64,000 nucleotides of DNA from Zizania palustris (taxonomy: Eukaryota; Streptophyta; Magnoliopsida; Poales; Poaceae): assembly GCA_019279435.1 (NCBI GenBank), contig JAAALK010000286.1:37571712-37635711 (forward strand), written 5' to 3'. The notes below the pieces were generated by a model, which was given only the letters and a program-made list of their open reading frames with translations, ran no database searches and was not told where the DNA came from. Of the stretch, positions 50,402 through 63,000 are shown piece by piece (within the stretch, counting starts at the first letter, position 1; every line of letters begins with the position of its first letter). Both the position numbers and the translations under genes were made by a program.

Positions 50402-51084
50402 ATGTCTCGGGCACGTTCAACTTCGCCGGAATCCTCGTCTCATCATTCTTGTGGCCGCACCGACGGAGCCTTGGTGATCCACAAGGTGGTACGAGAGACT
50501 GGAGGAGCGGCGCACTACCCCACGCTGACACCAACGAACTACAATGACTGGGCACTTCTCATGAAGATCAAGATGCAAGCACGCGGGCTCTAAGAGGCCA
50601 TTGAGCCCGGCGTAGTTGATGTTCAGGAGGATCGAATGGCCCTGGACATCTGCAGTGCAGCACCGCCTGAGATGATCTCAATGTTGGCAGTGAAGGCATC
50701 GGTGTGGGAGGCATGGCAGACCCTGAAGACGATGAGAATTGGCGACGACCGCATCAGAAAGACGACAGCGCAGAAGCTTCGTCGTGAGTATGAACTGCTC
50801 ACATTCCGGGACGGCGAAACCGTGGAGAATTTCGCACTGTGACTCACCGACATCGTCTCTCAACTAGAGACATTGGGAGATCCTGAGGCTCCTAACAAGG
50901 TTGTTGAGAAGTACCTTCACATCGCTCGTCCCTTTTCAAGCAACTTGTTCTCTCCATTGAAACACTGTTGGATGTGTCTATACTCACGGTAGAGGAGATC
51001 ACCGGCCAGTTGAGAGCTGCTGATGATGATGATCAAGCACCTTCTGCCACTCCTCCTGCCGGTGGGAAACTTTACCTCACTGAG
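50402..51084 (+). pseudogene. gag: Copia gag, 5' part, with stops; cut by Tekay element
   Basis: From ATG 50402 one frame gives VVRETGGAAHYPTLTPTNYN, TAA at 50591-50593, then SVWEAWQTLKTMRIGDDRIR and LLTFRDGETVENFAL, TGA at 50840-50842, then DIVSQLETLGDPEAPNKVVE before a frameshift. It is the copia Gag (UBN2-type). The last codons before the Tekay element read KLYLTE, and the reading resumes after it as EEQW. Confidence 0.82.
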
Positions 51085-54000
51085 TGTAGCGCCCCGATTT
51101 AACAAATCGAGACATTATTGAATTTCATAAGAAAAACAATAATACAAGAGGTTCATCATGCGACAATCGTACATACGACAGTATTCATGGTACGCAGACC
51201 ATGTTTATTACATCACAGTTTTAATAAAAACAATAAATAAAAATAATTAGGTAACGGCATGACGAACATCTTCTTCAGGATTTTTCTTCTCGACTGGGTC
51301 GCTACTCCAAACCGTCTTCGAAGTAAGCATCCTCTGTGGGGTCCAACGGGTATGAGTACAAAAGTACTCAACAAGCCACCGCAAATGCAAGTAATAATGC
51401 AAGATAATAAACAAGGAAGGGTAATGGCTAACATTGCGGAAAAGTACAGTTGTAGTTATTGCATTTAGTGTAATCATATTTTAATCATGCGGAAAGTAAA
51501 CATGGACATCATCAACATCAACTAACTCGAGGGGTACAGTCAGCCCCACCTCGCTCAACGGTCCTTACATGCCAATCCATCATGCACATACATATTCAAA
51601 GTAAACTAACTGGGGGATGTCACACAACCCGCCCTTGACCGTGGGCTCGGCTTTTCGAAAAGATTTAAGACTCTGATCAGAGATGTACTACTGTACCCAC
51701 AAGGCACGCACTCATCCCAAACGAGATGACCCATTTCACGGGAACTCGTGCCAAAACCTCAATATGAGATGTTCCAAGCGATAACCACCTGCTCTAGGTT
51801 TCGCCGGCGCGCCGGGCCGCATCCCGGCTAACGTTGCACCCCCTTTTGCGCCACATTGGTACAAGTCACCCGCAGGTGCAACTTGACCCATCTCCAATTG
51901 GTGGCCTCGGTTTGGAACAACCCATACCTTAGTTAGGACTTACCCACTAGACTTGTGGTTAGTACGTAAGTGTATTGCAACGGATCCCTCAGACCGGTCC
52001 TTATAGTGCCCCGGGTGCTACCGACCAATGCCCTAGCTTGCACCCAGAACCCACCATGCATACACTCACAACCATAACTCATCACCAACATAATTTCCAA
52101 GGATAAGAAGTAACGGGGATCATATAATAGAACCATTTTGCTACGACTCATTTTTATCCTATAGCGATCGTGTCAATACATTGGACACTAGCTAATATCA
52201 TTGATCATATGGTGACAAGGAGGTTAGGCGAGATAGCATGGCTTGGGTTGCACATCAAGGTCGGGGGATCCTAAATAAATATATTGTAAGGGTTCATTTG
52301 ACTAATGCATGTATAACCTATGGGTTTTAGCGATAGTTTAATCAAACATGGGTTCAATATGCTCAAAAGAATTGGTTTGGTGACTTGCCTTATTCAGCGA
52401 AAGGCGAGGGAGGGACTTCCGGGAAGTATTCCGGCTCCTCGGCGACGTCGTAGTCTTTTTAATATAATAAGGTAAAATAAAAAGAACACATTCAATTAAA
52501 CAATATAGCATTACATTATAAGCACATAAGTTACAGTTGGTCTGATTAAAAATAAAATAATTTAATTTGTTAAGGTTCTATGGTTTATCTCATAAATAAA
52601 TTTTAAAGGAATTTAAAAAGTAGTCCTTTTTAGAAAGGGGTTTTAAAAGGGGTTATTCTCATTTTTAAGTTCTCTAATAAATTTAAAATGAAAGCTCCAT
52701 AGAAAACTTAGTGATCTGTTCATATCATCATGAAATAAATAAATTCAAACTCTACTGAAGTTTAAATAATTAAAGTTACATTTTTAACCTAAGGGTATTT
52801 AAACATCTATTTAAATAAACATGAAATGTCCAATGTAAACCTACTGTTTTTATTGTATAAACATGTAGAGAATAATATTATGAATTTTCTGAAATTGGAA
52901 TGGCAATTTTTAGAGTTCAAATGCGCCAGATATGAATTTTACAAGTTTTAAACCCTTTTCTGGAATTTATTTTCAAATTTGAAATCCCTCGGGTCCACGG
53001 TGAGCCAGGCTCACGGTGAACCCGCGCACTGTGCGCGTGCGCCGGGTCAATCTGGACCGTCGGATCCAGATCCGACGCGCGAGGGCGAGGCGGGACGCGT
53101 AAGTCGACGTGGACGGCCAGAATTAAAACATCGAACCGGTACGCGATGAACGATCCATATCAACCGCGGGTTTTAAAAACTAACGGACGCACGAGATTAA
53201 AACATACCCCTTCGCCGAGATCTAACGGTGCGGATTAGATTGCGCACGCGGGCTCACGTGCGTCGTCCGATCGTGATCGCACGGTCGGGATCAGATCCGA
53301 CACGGCACGGGTACTCGACCCGTGTCGGTCGTCTTCTCCGACGACGGCGAGCGGGCCAGCGGCCACGGCGAGCGACGGCGGCCCAAGCTAAGCCTAAAAA
53401 TGGAAAGAGGGCACTACGGCGGTCACGAAGGTACCTTAGGCGAGGTGAGGGGTCGACGGAGCGCGGTCGGCGACGAGGGTAGACGGCAGAGTGGTTCGGG
53501 CTCCTCGTCGGCGATGGTGTTCCGGCGATCTCCTCGACCAACGGAGGCGTGGCCGAGGTAGGGATCGTCCTTGCAGTCACGTTGATGGCGGAGGCACGGG
53601 CGGAGGTGGTCCGCGGCGACGGCGAACGGTGGCCGGAGACGAAACAGGGGGATGGCGCTAACAGGCGACGTGTGTGCGTTCTGCTTGGTCTGAGTGCGAA
53701 TGGGTGCGTGAACCGAACGCGGTGCAGGGCGACGGTTTAAATAGGGGTGCCGGCGGGGACAGGGAGGGCGTCATCGGGGGAGGGCAGTGAGTTAACGCCG
53801 GCGAGCGGTTTCTTTGCATGCGGGCGACAGCGTGGGGGATTACGCGTGGGATTAAAGGGGAAACGGGCGACGTGATCCGGGGGCTTTAATGCTGGCGAAT
53901 AATGAAGGGGAGGGGACCGGCGACGAGCGGATCTGAGGGAGTAAAGGCGGCCGGCGAAGTTTGGGGGCGACGACGCGAGGTTGACGATGGATCTGACAAG

Positions 54001-54463
54001 CGGGGTCCACTGGCCAGCGGGCGCGAGCGAGCGAACGGGTAGGCTGACGGGTGGGGCCGCGGTGTCGGGTTCGCGCGCGAGGGGAGGGATTTGGCGCCGA
54101 CAGGTGGGGTCCGGTCGTCAGTCTAAGGCGCGCGATGGAACGGGCTGGGCCGGCCGGGAGAGAGAGAAAGGAGGGAGGGGAGCCCATTACTGTTTTCCAA
54201 GGTTTTCTGATTAAAAATAATTGCAAAAATAGTTTAAACCTTTTGGGGCATTTCCAAAGTGGGTGAAAATTTGTAAAAATTCTCAAAAACATTTCTTGGC
54301 CTTGGGAGTCTATACAAAAATTTTCAGCTCCTGGTTTGGCCATCTACTCTATGTTGTAGTTCAAAAGGGTATAAAAGAGTATTAAAAGTATTTTCAGAAA
54401 TATAAATTCCAAGAAATTGAATTTAATAATATTTTTATTGTTTTGAAAATTTGGGGTGTTACA
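51085..54463 (-). repeat. 3' LTR of Tekay element
   Basis: Minus-strand LTR adjoining the PPT. It contains an AT-rich part (52450-53000) and a GC-rich part (53050-54170). Open frames in the GC-rich part occur alike in the other LTR and are not genes. Confidence 0.93.
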
Positions 54464-54478
54464 AACCTATCCCCCTTA
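54464..54478 (-). other. Polypurine tract of Tekay element
   Basis: The minus strand reads TAAGGGGGATAGG immediately before the LTR start TGTAACACCCC. Confidence 0.8.
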
Positions 54479-54506
54479 CAAGAATCTCGTCCTCGAGATT
54501 GGAACG

Positions 54507-55715
54507 TTACTCGAATAATTCGGGATATTGGGCTTTCAGTTCGTCTTCCTTTTCCCAGGTGGCTTCTTCGGCGGGATGGTTGTTCCATTGGACTTTGCAG
54601 AAGCGAACAACGCGACTCCTGGTTACTCTCTCCTTGGTTTCCAAGATCTTGACGGGTTTCTTTATGTAGGTCAAGTCTTCTTGGACATTAAGCTGCTGAA
54701 GGTCGGCTTGCTCGGTGGGTACACGGAGGCACTTCTTCAGTTGAGAGACATGGAACACATCGTGAACTCCTGCCAAGGATGGAGGCAGTTCAAGTTGATA
54801 TGCCACTTCTCCTTGTCGTCGGAGGATCTGGAAAGGTCCGACGTAGCGGGGTGCTAGTTTGCCTTTCATGTTGAACCTTTGAGTGCCACGGAGGGGAGTG
54901 ACTCGGAGGTAGACATAATCGCCCTCCTCAAAGGCTAGGTCTCTTCGACGGTTGTCGACATAGCTCTTTTGCCTGGATTGGGCTGCCTTCAATCGGTCTC
55001 TTATGATCTTAACCTTCTCTTCAGCTTCTCTTAATAAATCAGTCTCAAACAGTTGTGACTCTCCGGTTTGATCCCAGAGTAACGGCGTTCTGCACTTACG
55101 TCCATAGAGTGCTTCGAACGGGGACATTTGCAGGCTGGCCTGATAGCTGTTGTTGTAGGAGAACTCTGCATATGGTAAGTTCTTGTCCCACATTCCGCCA
55201 AAGTCTAGAGCGCAAGCTCTAAGCATATCCTCCAATATCTGGTTGACCCTTTCGGTTTGACCGTCGGTCTGTGGATGATAGGCGGTGCTAAAGTTCAGCC
55301 GGGTGCCGAGTTCCTCTTGAAGGTTCTTCCAAAACTTGGAGGTAAACTGACTCCCACGGTCAGATACAATCTTCTTAGGAACTCCGTGAAGGCACACGAT
55401 CCGGGTCATATACAACTCAGCCAACTTGGCGACGGTGTAAGTTGTCTTGACCGGAACGAAGTGAGCTACCTTGGTGAGTCGGTCGACGATCACCCAGATA
55501 GAATCATGACTAGCTTGGGTCCTGGGCAGTCCCGTGATGAAGTCCATTCCTATCTCTTCCCACTTCCATTCAGGGACCTTGAGAGGTTGAAGAAGTCCGG
55601 CAGGCCTCTGATGCTCTGCCTTGACTCGCCGGCATGTGTCGCACTTGGCCACATACTCAGCTATTTCTCTCTTCATGCTGACCCACCAATATTTTTCCTT
55701 TAGGTCTTGATACAT
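54507..55715 (-). pseudogene. pol: Tekay integrase with chromodomain (3' part of pol)
   Basis: 402 codons from MYQDLKEKYWW. CDTCRRVKAEHQ completes the zinc finger whose His part is across the frameshift. Catalytic residues lie in IGMDFITGLP, VSDRGSQFTS and the Glu in DGQTERVNQ. The C-terminal region has APRYVGPFQILRRQGEVAYQ and FHVSQLKKCL. A chromodomain ends the protein: PVKILETKERVTRSRVVRF, CKVQWNNHPAEEATWE. The chromodomain marks Tekay/Del chromoviruses and guides integration to certain chromatin. Confidence 0.92.
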
Positions 55716-55756
55716 CTTCGTACTTCGAGATGGATGGAGTATAACGTATCATGGGC

Positions 55757-57697
55757 TTATTGAAGGATGAGGGTCTTCAACTCGGGTTTGTTGGGTACGC
55801 AGATCCGGTTTCCGAACCAGATGGTACCATGCTCGTCCTCGGAAAATCCAGGGGCTTTACCCTTCCTCATGTTCTGCTGGATCTCCAGGATGTCCGGATC
55901 TTCCTTCTGCTTCTCTTGGATCTGGTCTATTAAGACAGGCCGAGACTCCAAGGTAGCGAGGTACGCTCGAGTGGTGATCCCTAGGTTTAACCTTTCCATC
56001 TCCTTATACAGTAAAGGAGCTTGGTCCTGAATCATGATGGCATTGCAGTACCCTTTTCGACTAAGGGCGTCTGCCACCACATTCGCTTTGCCCGGATGAT
56101 AATGGATGCCCAAGTCGTAATCCTTTATCAGTTCCAACCATCTCCTTTGACTGAGGTTCAGATCTGGTTGGGTGAATATGTACTTGAGGCTCTTGTGGTC
56201 GGTGAAGACCTCACACCGATTCCCCACAAGGTAATGTCTCCATATCTTCAAGGCATGAACCACGACTGCTAATTCCAGGTCGTGGGTTGGGTAGTTCAGC
56301 TCATGCGGTCTCAGCTGTCGGGAGGCGTAGGATATCACTTTCCCTTCTTGCATTAAGACGCATCCCAATCCTTGCCGAGAGGCATCACAGTAGACGTGGA
56401 AGTCTTTCCGGATGTCTGGCAGAGTCAGAATGGGAGCTGACACTAGCTTCTTCTTGAGGGTCTGGAAGCTTTCTTCGCAGTCGGGGGTCCATTCAAATTT
56501 CACTTCCTTCTGTAGAAGTCTGGTCATAGGCTTGGTGATCTCGGAAAAATCCTCGATGAACCGGCGGTAGTATCCGGCCAATCCGAGAAAACTCCGGATC
56601 TCAGTCACGGTTGTTGGCTGCAGCCAGTTGGTTACTGCTTCCACGGTGGTTGGGTCCACTGCTATTCCTCCGGCAGATATGACATGGCCGAGGAACTTTA
56701 CCTCAGACGACCAAAATTCGCATTTGCTGTATTTGGCGTACAATTGCTGCTCCCTTAGCTTTCCGAGGGTCAGACGGAGGTGAGCCTCGTGTTCTTCCTT
56801 GGTCTTGGAGTAAACGAGGATATCGTCGATGAATACCACGATGAACTTGTCCAAGAACTCCATGAACACATTGTTCATCATGTTCATGAAAAAGGTCGGG
56901 GCATTCGTGAGTCCGAACGACATCACGGTGTACTCGTAGAGTCCATAGCGGGAGGTGAAGGCAGTCTTGGGTATGTCTTCTTCCCTAATCCTCAATTGGT
57001 GATAACCTGACCTGAGGTCAATCTTGGAAAACACCGAGGATCCTTTCAGCTGATCGAACAGGTCGTCGATCCAAGGCAATGGGTACTTGTTCTTGATGGT
57101 TACGTCGTTCAAGGCTCTATAGTCCACGCACATCCTCTTGGTCTTGTCCTTCTTCATGGAAAATATAACCGGTGCACCCCAGGGTGAGGTACTCGGTCGG
57201 ATGTAACCTTTCTGCTCTAGGTCTTCGATGTTGCTCTTGACTTCGGCTAGTTCATTGGCGGCCATCTGGTACGGGCGCTTGGAGATTGGAGTGGTCCCGG
57301 GGACAAGTTCGATTCTGAATTCGATGTCCCGCTTGGGAGGCATTCCGGGTAGGTCTTCAGGGAAGACATCCGCAAACTCCTTGACTATAGGCACCTCTTC
57401 AAGAGCTGTCGAGCGAAGAGATGCTCCGAGTGGTTTGCGACTGGTCATCCGAAAGGTGACGGCTGCGCCTTCAGGGTTGGTCACCGTGACGGACTTGTTG
57501 GCACAGTCGATCACTCCCTTGTGCTTCATCAACCAATCCATCCCTAGTATAAGGTCGATTCCGGTGCATTGGATGAGGACTGGCTCGGCCCGAAACAGTA
57601 TTCCTTGGATGTCAATTTGAACCTTAGGGCTGTATAAGCGGGCTAAGGTCCTATTGCCGGGGGTGGCAATCACCATGGGAACGGGTAGAGGGAGCAC
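55757..57697 (-). pseudogene. pol: Tekay protease end, RT and RNase H (middle part of pol)
   Basis: 646 codons. LILGMDWLMKHKGVIDCANK closes the protease. RT has the FIDDILVYS box near residue 290. RNase H has VYCDASRQGLGCVLMQEGKV and the connection NVVADALSRKG. The frame ends at LKTLILQ followed by TAA where the family has Glu, and a 1-nt loss just after, so integrase follows in another frame. At the 5' side another frameshift near 57700 separates it from the protease active site. Confidence 0.9.
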
Positions 57698-58966
57698 GTC
57701 CAGTTTGTTTTCACAAAATTTTCCGAGATGAAGGAGTGGGTTGCTCCAGAGTCAAATAATATGATGGCCGGTACGGAATTCACAGTAAACGTACCGAGCA
57801 CGACTTCAGGAGCCTCCTGAGCTTCCTCCGCGCTGATGTGGTTGACGCGGGCACGAACTGCCTGGTTGGGTGCCACGCCTTGAGCTTGCTTGGGGTGGGG
57901 ACACTGGTGTGCATAGTGCCCTTCCTTGCGGCAGTTGAAGCAGACGACCGGCCTCCCTTGGTGATCCTTCAAGATCGGGGCCTTGGCGGCTAGTGTCGGC
58001 TGAGCGGCCGGAGCTGGTGGAGCGGGGCGAGGATGCCCGGCGTTGGATCCACCGGCGACGTGAGGTGGCCTGTAGGCGGGCCGAGGATGGTAGGCGGGCG
58101 CTGGTGGCGGAGGGACGAAGCGGGGCCTCTGAGAGTTCGCCTGCTGATGCTTGAAGGCGATCATTTTCCTCTTCTTGAGGTCCAGCTTGTTCTGCTCGGT
58201 CTCTTGAATGAGCACTTTGTTGACTAGCCGTTGGAAGTCGGCGTAGTCGGTGGCGACGAGCTGGATGGACAGCTCATCCTTAAGTCCCCTGAGGAACTTG
58301 GCTTGGCGGAGGGCGTCGGTGCGCACTTCCTCCGGTGCGTAGCGGGCGAGGCGGTTGAACTCATGGAGGTACTCCATGACGGTCCTGTTGCCTTGCTGCA
58401 GGTCACGGAACTCCTGCTGTTTCACCGCGATTACACCGGCGGGGACGTGGGCAGCACGAAAGGCAATGGTGAACTCCGCCCAAGTCACCACGTGGTCCTC
58501 CGGCTGGGACTCACGGTAGTTGCCCACCATTCAGCGGCGGGGCCCTGGAGCTGGTGAGTGGCGAAGGCCAATCGCTCCCGGTCGGTGCAGGGAGAAGGGC
58601 GAGCTTCTTTCCGATGGTGCGAAGCCAATCTCCGGCCTCCATCGGGTTGGTGGTGCTCGAGAAGATGGGCGGGCGCACGCGCAGAAACTTGGAGAGTTGC
58701 GGAGCGGGCGCGGGTGCTGGTGCGCGAGGGGCGGGTTCCCCATTCTGCAGACGGTCCAACTGAGCCTGTTGGTTCTGCATTTGGGTGAGGAGGGCGGTGA
58801 TCAGGTGGTTCTGATTCGCCATCATCTCCGCCAAGGTGGGGTGGTTGGCGGAAGGCGACCCAGACTGACGTGGGCCCGTTGCACCCCAGTTGGGTACAAC
58901 ACCCTCGGGCGCATCACGGCTTCCTCCTGCTCCGTTGTTGGAGCCGGTGTTCTGGTGGTCGGCCAT
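57670..58966 (-). pseudogene. gag: Tekay gag and protease active site, two frameshifts
   Basis: ATG 58966 opens MADHQNTGSNNGAGGSRDAP. The coiled-coil segment NHLITALLTQMQNQQAQLDR is followed by FLRVRPPIFSSTTNPMEAGD. Frame changes near 58600 and 58523 interrupt the capsid. It resumes with YRESQPEDHVVTWAEFTIAF, the zinc knuckle CFNCRKEGHYAHQC and the protease motif FDSGATHSFIS. It stops at 57670. The missing base at AEWWANY is probably a single C. Confidence 0.88.
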
Positions 58967-59159
58967 CTTCGGAATACACATAGTGATAAAACAAAGATGA
59001 CGAAACAATAATACAACCAAAAATACCAAGCACATAAATATATAGGGTGGTATAAATTGTTCATTACATCCAAGATCTTATTCCATCTACAACACAACTC
59101 GTTGCAGACGGCACCACATACAAAATTATGATTTTTATTTAGATAGCGACTCCTAACGT

Positions 59160-59939
59160 CTACTCGCCACCGGAGGCGGTCTCCGTGCTCTCGGAACCAC
59201 GAGTGCGCGGCTCCTGAGAGATGGTGGGCTCGAGAAAATTCTCGATGATGGAGTCGGAGACGAGGCCGGGGCGTGGTGTAGGGGCGCTGGTGGAGGGTCT
59301 GGCGGGGGAGGGTCGTGGTGGGATCCTCTTGGGGCGAGGGAGGGGCTCACGGATGGGCTTCTTCTTCCTTGGAAGAAGAGGAACCATCTCCGCTATATCC
59401 TTCTGCAGCTGCATGATCTTGCGCTGCAACTCGCCATTCTGCTGGATCAAGTTCTTCGTTTCTTCACGAAGGAACTCAACCGCCTCATGGTGCTCGTCGG
59501 CGTCGAGCACCGCCTCGGTGTGGAGATCATACATGGCCTGTAGAAGACGCGACTGCCGGGCCATGACCGGATCACGCACGGAGTGAACTCCGAGGTAGAT
59601 GCTACGGTGGGCTCCGGGAGTACGCTTCGGCACGAGCCGGAAGGACGAGTCCTGAAGACGATCGTCGTAGATCATCCTCAGCTCCATGAGGGCCTGGAGG
59701 GCGACTCGTTGGCACGCGACGTCGAAAGTCGGGCCTCCAAGTGCGGTGGTGTAGGGCGACAGGTGTTCTCCGGAGCCGTGGACGGTGAGGGAGACGTCGC
59801 AAGGCCCGGCGAACTCGTCGGGGTACACTCCTTGGAATTCGGGTTCGAAGAGGAACCCGAGGAAGGTGAGCATCATGCGGAGCTCCCGGACGAAGCCCTC
59901 GTAGTGGCGGCAGTAACTGTGGACTTGGTAGACAGGCAT
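59160..59939 (-). CDS. Sense ORF upstream of gag in Tekay element (259 codons)
   Basis: Complete frame from ATG 59939 to TAG/TAA region at 59160, between PBS and gag. It starts MPVYQVHSYCRHYEGFVREL. The first half is ordered-looking, with LTFLGFLFEPEFQGVYPDEF and DVSLTVHGSGEHLSPYTTAL. Residues about 150-195 form a coiled coil (EFLREETKNLIQQNGELQRK). The C-terminus is Pro/Arg-rich. It has no similarity to Gag or Pol domains that I recognize. Similar hypothetical proteins starting MPVYQV are, as far as I recall, widespread in grass genomes. The frame is fully open although gag and pol are broken. Function unknown. Confidence 0.75.
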   Translation of the reverse strand: MPVYQVHSYCRHYEGFVRELRMMLTFLGFLFEPEFQGVYPDEFAGPCDVSLTVHGSGEHLSPYTTALGGPTFDVACQRVALQALMELRMIYDDRLQDSSFRLVPKRTPGAHRSIYLGVHSVRDPVMARQSRLLQAMYDLHTEAVLDADEHHEAVEFLREETKNLIQQNGELQRKIMQLQKDIAEMVPLLPRKKKPIREPLPRPKRIPPRPSPARPSTSAPTPRPGLVSDSIIENFLEPTISQEPRTRGSESTETASGGE

Positions 59940-60061
59940 CTACAAAACAGCAAGTTGAAATAAAGTGAGGAGAGGAACAAAGTTTATAAAGTAGATTTTC
60001 GAGAAATAATTTCCTGTGGCTAATGGCTAGGCGGGTCTGTTTAGCTTCCTACAGTCGAGTC

Positions 60062-60074
60062 GGCTCTGATACCA
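60062..60074 (-). other. Primer binding site of Tekay element
   Basis: Plus-strand GGCTCTGATACCA is the complement of TGGTATCAGAGCC (initiator-Met tRNA type), three bases from the right LTR. Confidence 0.88.
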
Positions 60075-60077
60075 TCT

Positions 60078-63000
60078 TGTAGCGCCCCGATTTAACAAAT
60101 CGAGACATTATTGAATTTCATAAGAAAAACAATAATACAAGAGGTTCATCATGCGACAATCGTACATACGACAGTATTCATGGTACGCAGACCATAGTTT
60201 ATTACATCACAGTTTTAATAAAAACAGTAAATAAAAATAATTAGGTAACGACATGACGAACATCTTCTTCAGGATTTTTCTTCTCGACTGGGTCGCTACT
60301 CCAGACCGTCTTCGAAGTAAGCATCCTCTGTGGGGTCCAACGGGTATGAGTACAAAAGTACTCAACAAGCCACCGCAAATGCAAGTAATAATGCAAGATA
60401 ATAAACAAGGAAGGGTAATGGCTAACATTGCGGAAAAGTACAGTTGCAGTTATTGCATTTAGTGTAATCATATTTTAATCATGCGGAAAGTAAACATGGA
60501 CATCATCAACATCAACTAACTCGAGGGGTACAGTCAGCCCCACCTCGCTCAACGGTCCTTACATGCCAATCCATCATGCACATACATATTCAAAGTAAAC
60601 TAACTGGGGGATGTCACGCAACCCGCCCTTGACCGTGGGCTCAGCTTTTCGAAAAGATTTAAGACTCTGATCAGAGATGTACTACTGTACCCACAAGGCA
60701 TGCACTCATCCCAAACGAGATGACCCATTTCACGGGAACTCGTGCCAAAACCTCAATATGAGATGTTCCAAGCGATAACCACCCGCTCTAGGTTTCGCCG
60801 GCGCGCCGGGCCGCATCCCGGCTAACGTCGCACCCCCTTTTGCGCCACATTGGTACAAGTCACCCGCAGGTGCAACTTGACCCATCTCCAATTGGTGGCC
60901 TCGGTTTGGAACAACCCATACCTTAGTTAGGACTTACCCACTAGACTTGTGGTTAGTACGTAAGTGTATTGCAACGGATCCCTCAGACCGGTCCTTATAG
61001 TGCCCCGGGTGCTACCGACCAATGCCCTAGCTTGCACCCGGAACCCACCATGCATACACTCACAACCATAACTCATCACCAACAGAATTTCCAAGGATAA
61101 GAAGTAACGGGGATCATATAATAGAACCATTTTGCTACGACTCATTTTTATCCTATAGCGATCGTGTCAATACATTGGACACTAGCTAATATCATTGATC
61201 ATATGGTGACAAGGAGGTTAGGCGAGATAGCATGGCTTGGGTTGCACATCAAGGTCGGGGGATCCTAAATAAATATATGTAAGGGTTCATTTGACTAATG
61301 CATGTATAACCTATGGGTTTTAGCGATAGTTTAATCAAACATGGGTTCAATATGCTCAAAAGAATTGGTTTGGTGACTTGCCTTGTTCAGCGAAAGGCGA
61401 GGGAGGGACTTCCGGGAAGTATTCCGGCTCCTCGGCGACGTCGTAGTCTTTTTAATATAATAAGGTAAAACAAAAAGAACACATTCAATTAAACAATATA
61501 GCATTACATTATAAGCACATAAGTTACAGTTGGTCTGATTAAAAATAAAATAATTTCAATTGTTAAGGTTCTGTGGTTTATCTCATAAATAAATTTTAAA
61601 GGAATTTAAAAAGTAGTCCTTTTTAGAAAGGGGTTTTAAAAGGGGTTATTCTCATTTTAAGTTCTCTAATAAATTTAAAATGAAAGCTCCATAGAAAACT
61701 TAGTGATCTGTTCATATCATCATGAAATAAATAAATTCAAACTCTACTGAAGTTTAAATAATTAAAGTTACATTTTAACCTAAGGGTATTTAAACATCTA
61801 TTTAAATAAACATGAAATGTCCAATGTAAGCCTACTGTTTTTATTGTATAAACATGTAGAGAATAATATTATGAATTTTCTGAAATTGGAATGGCAATTT
61901 TTAGAGTTCAAATGCGCTAGATATGAATTTTACAAGTTTTAAACCCTTTTCTGGAATTTATTTTCAAATTTTAAATCCCTCGGGTCCACGGTGAGCCAGG
62001 CTCACGGTGAACCCGCGCACTGTGCGCGTGCGCCAGGTCAATCTGGACCGTTGGATCCAGATCCGACGCGCGAGGGCGAGGCGGGACGCGTAAGTCGACG
62101 TGGATGGCCAGGATTAAAACATCGAACCGGTACGCGATGAACGATCCAGATCAACCGCGGGTTTTAAAAACTAACGGACGCACGAGATTAAAACATACCC
62201 CTTCGCCGAGATCTAACGGTGCGGATTAGATTGCGCACGCGGGCTCACGTGCGTCGTCCGATCGCGATCGCACGGTCGGGATCAGATCCGACACGGCACG
62301 GGTACTCGACCCGTGCCGGTCGTCTTCTCCGACGACGGCGAGCGGGCCAGCGGCCACAGCGAGCGACGGCGGCCCAAGCTAAGCCTAAAAATGGAAAGAG
62401 GGCACTACGGCGGTCACGAAGGTACCTTAGGCGAGGTGAGGGGTCGATGGAGCGCGGTCGGCGGCGAGGGTAGACGGTGGAGTGGTTCGGGCTCCTCGTC
62501 GGCGATGGTGTTCCGGCGATCTCCTCGACCAACGGAGGCGTGGCCGAGGTAGGGATCGTCCTTGCGGTCACGTTGATGGCGGAGGCACGGGCGGAGGTGG
62601 TCCGCGGCGACGGCGAACGGTGGCCGGAGACGAAACAGGGGGATGGCGCTAACAGGCGACGTGTGTGCGTTTTGCTTGGTCTGAGTGCGAATGGGTGCGT
62701 GAACCGAACGCGGTGCAGGGCGACGGTTTAAATAGGGGTGCCGGCGGGGACAGGGTGGGCGTCATCGGGGGAGGGCAGTGAGTTAACGCCGGCGAGTGGT
62801 TCTCTGCATGCGGGCGACAGCGGGGGGGATTACGTGTGGGATTAAAGGGGAAACTGGCGACGTGATCCGAGGGCTTTAATGCTGGCGAATAATGAAGGGG
62901 AGGGGACCGGTGACGAGCGGATCCGAGGGAGTAAAGGCGGCCGGCGAAGTTTGGGGGCGATGGCGCGAGGTTGACGACGGATCTGACAAGCGGGGTCCAC

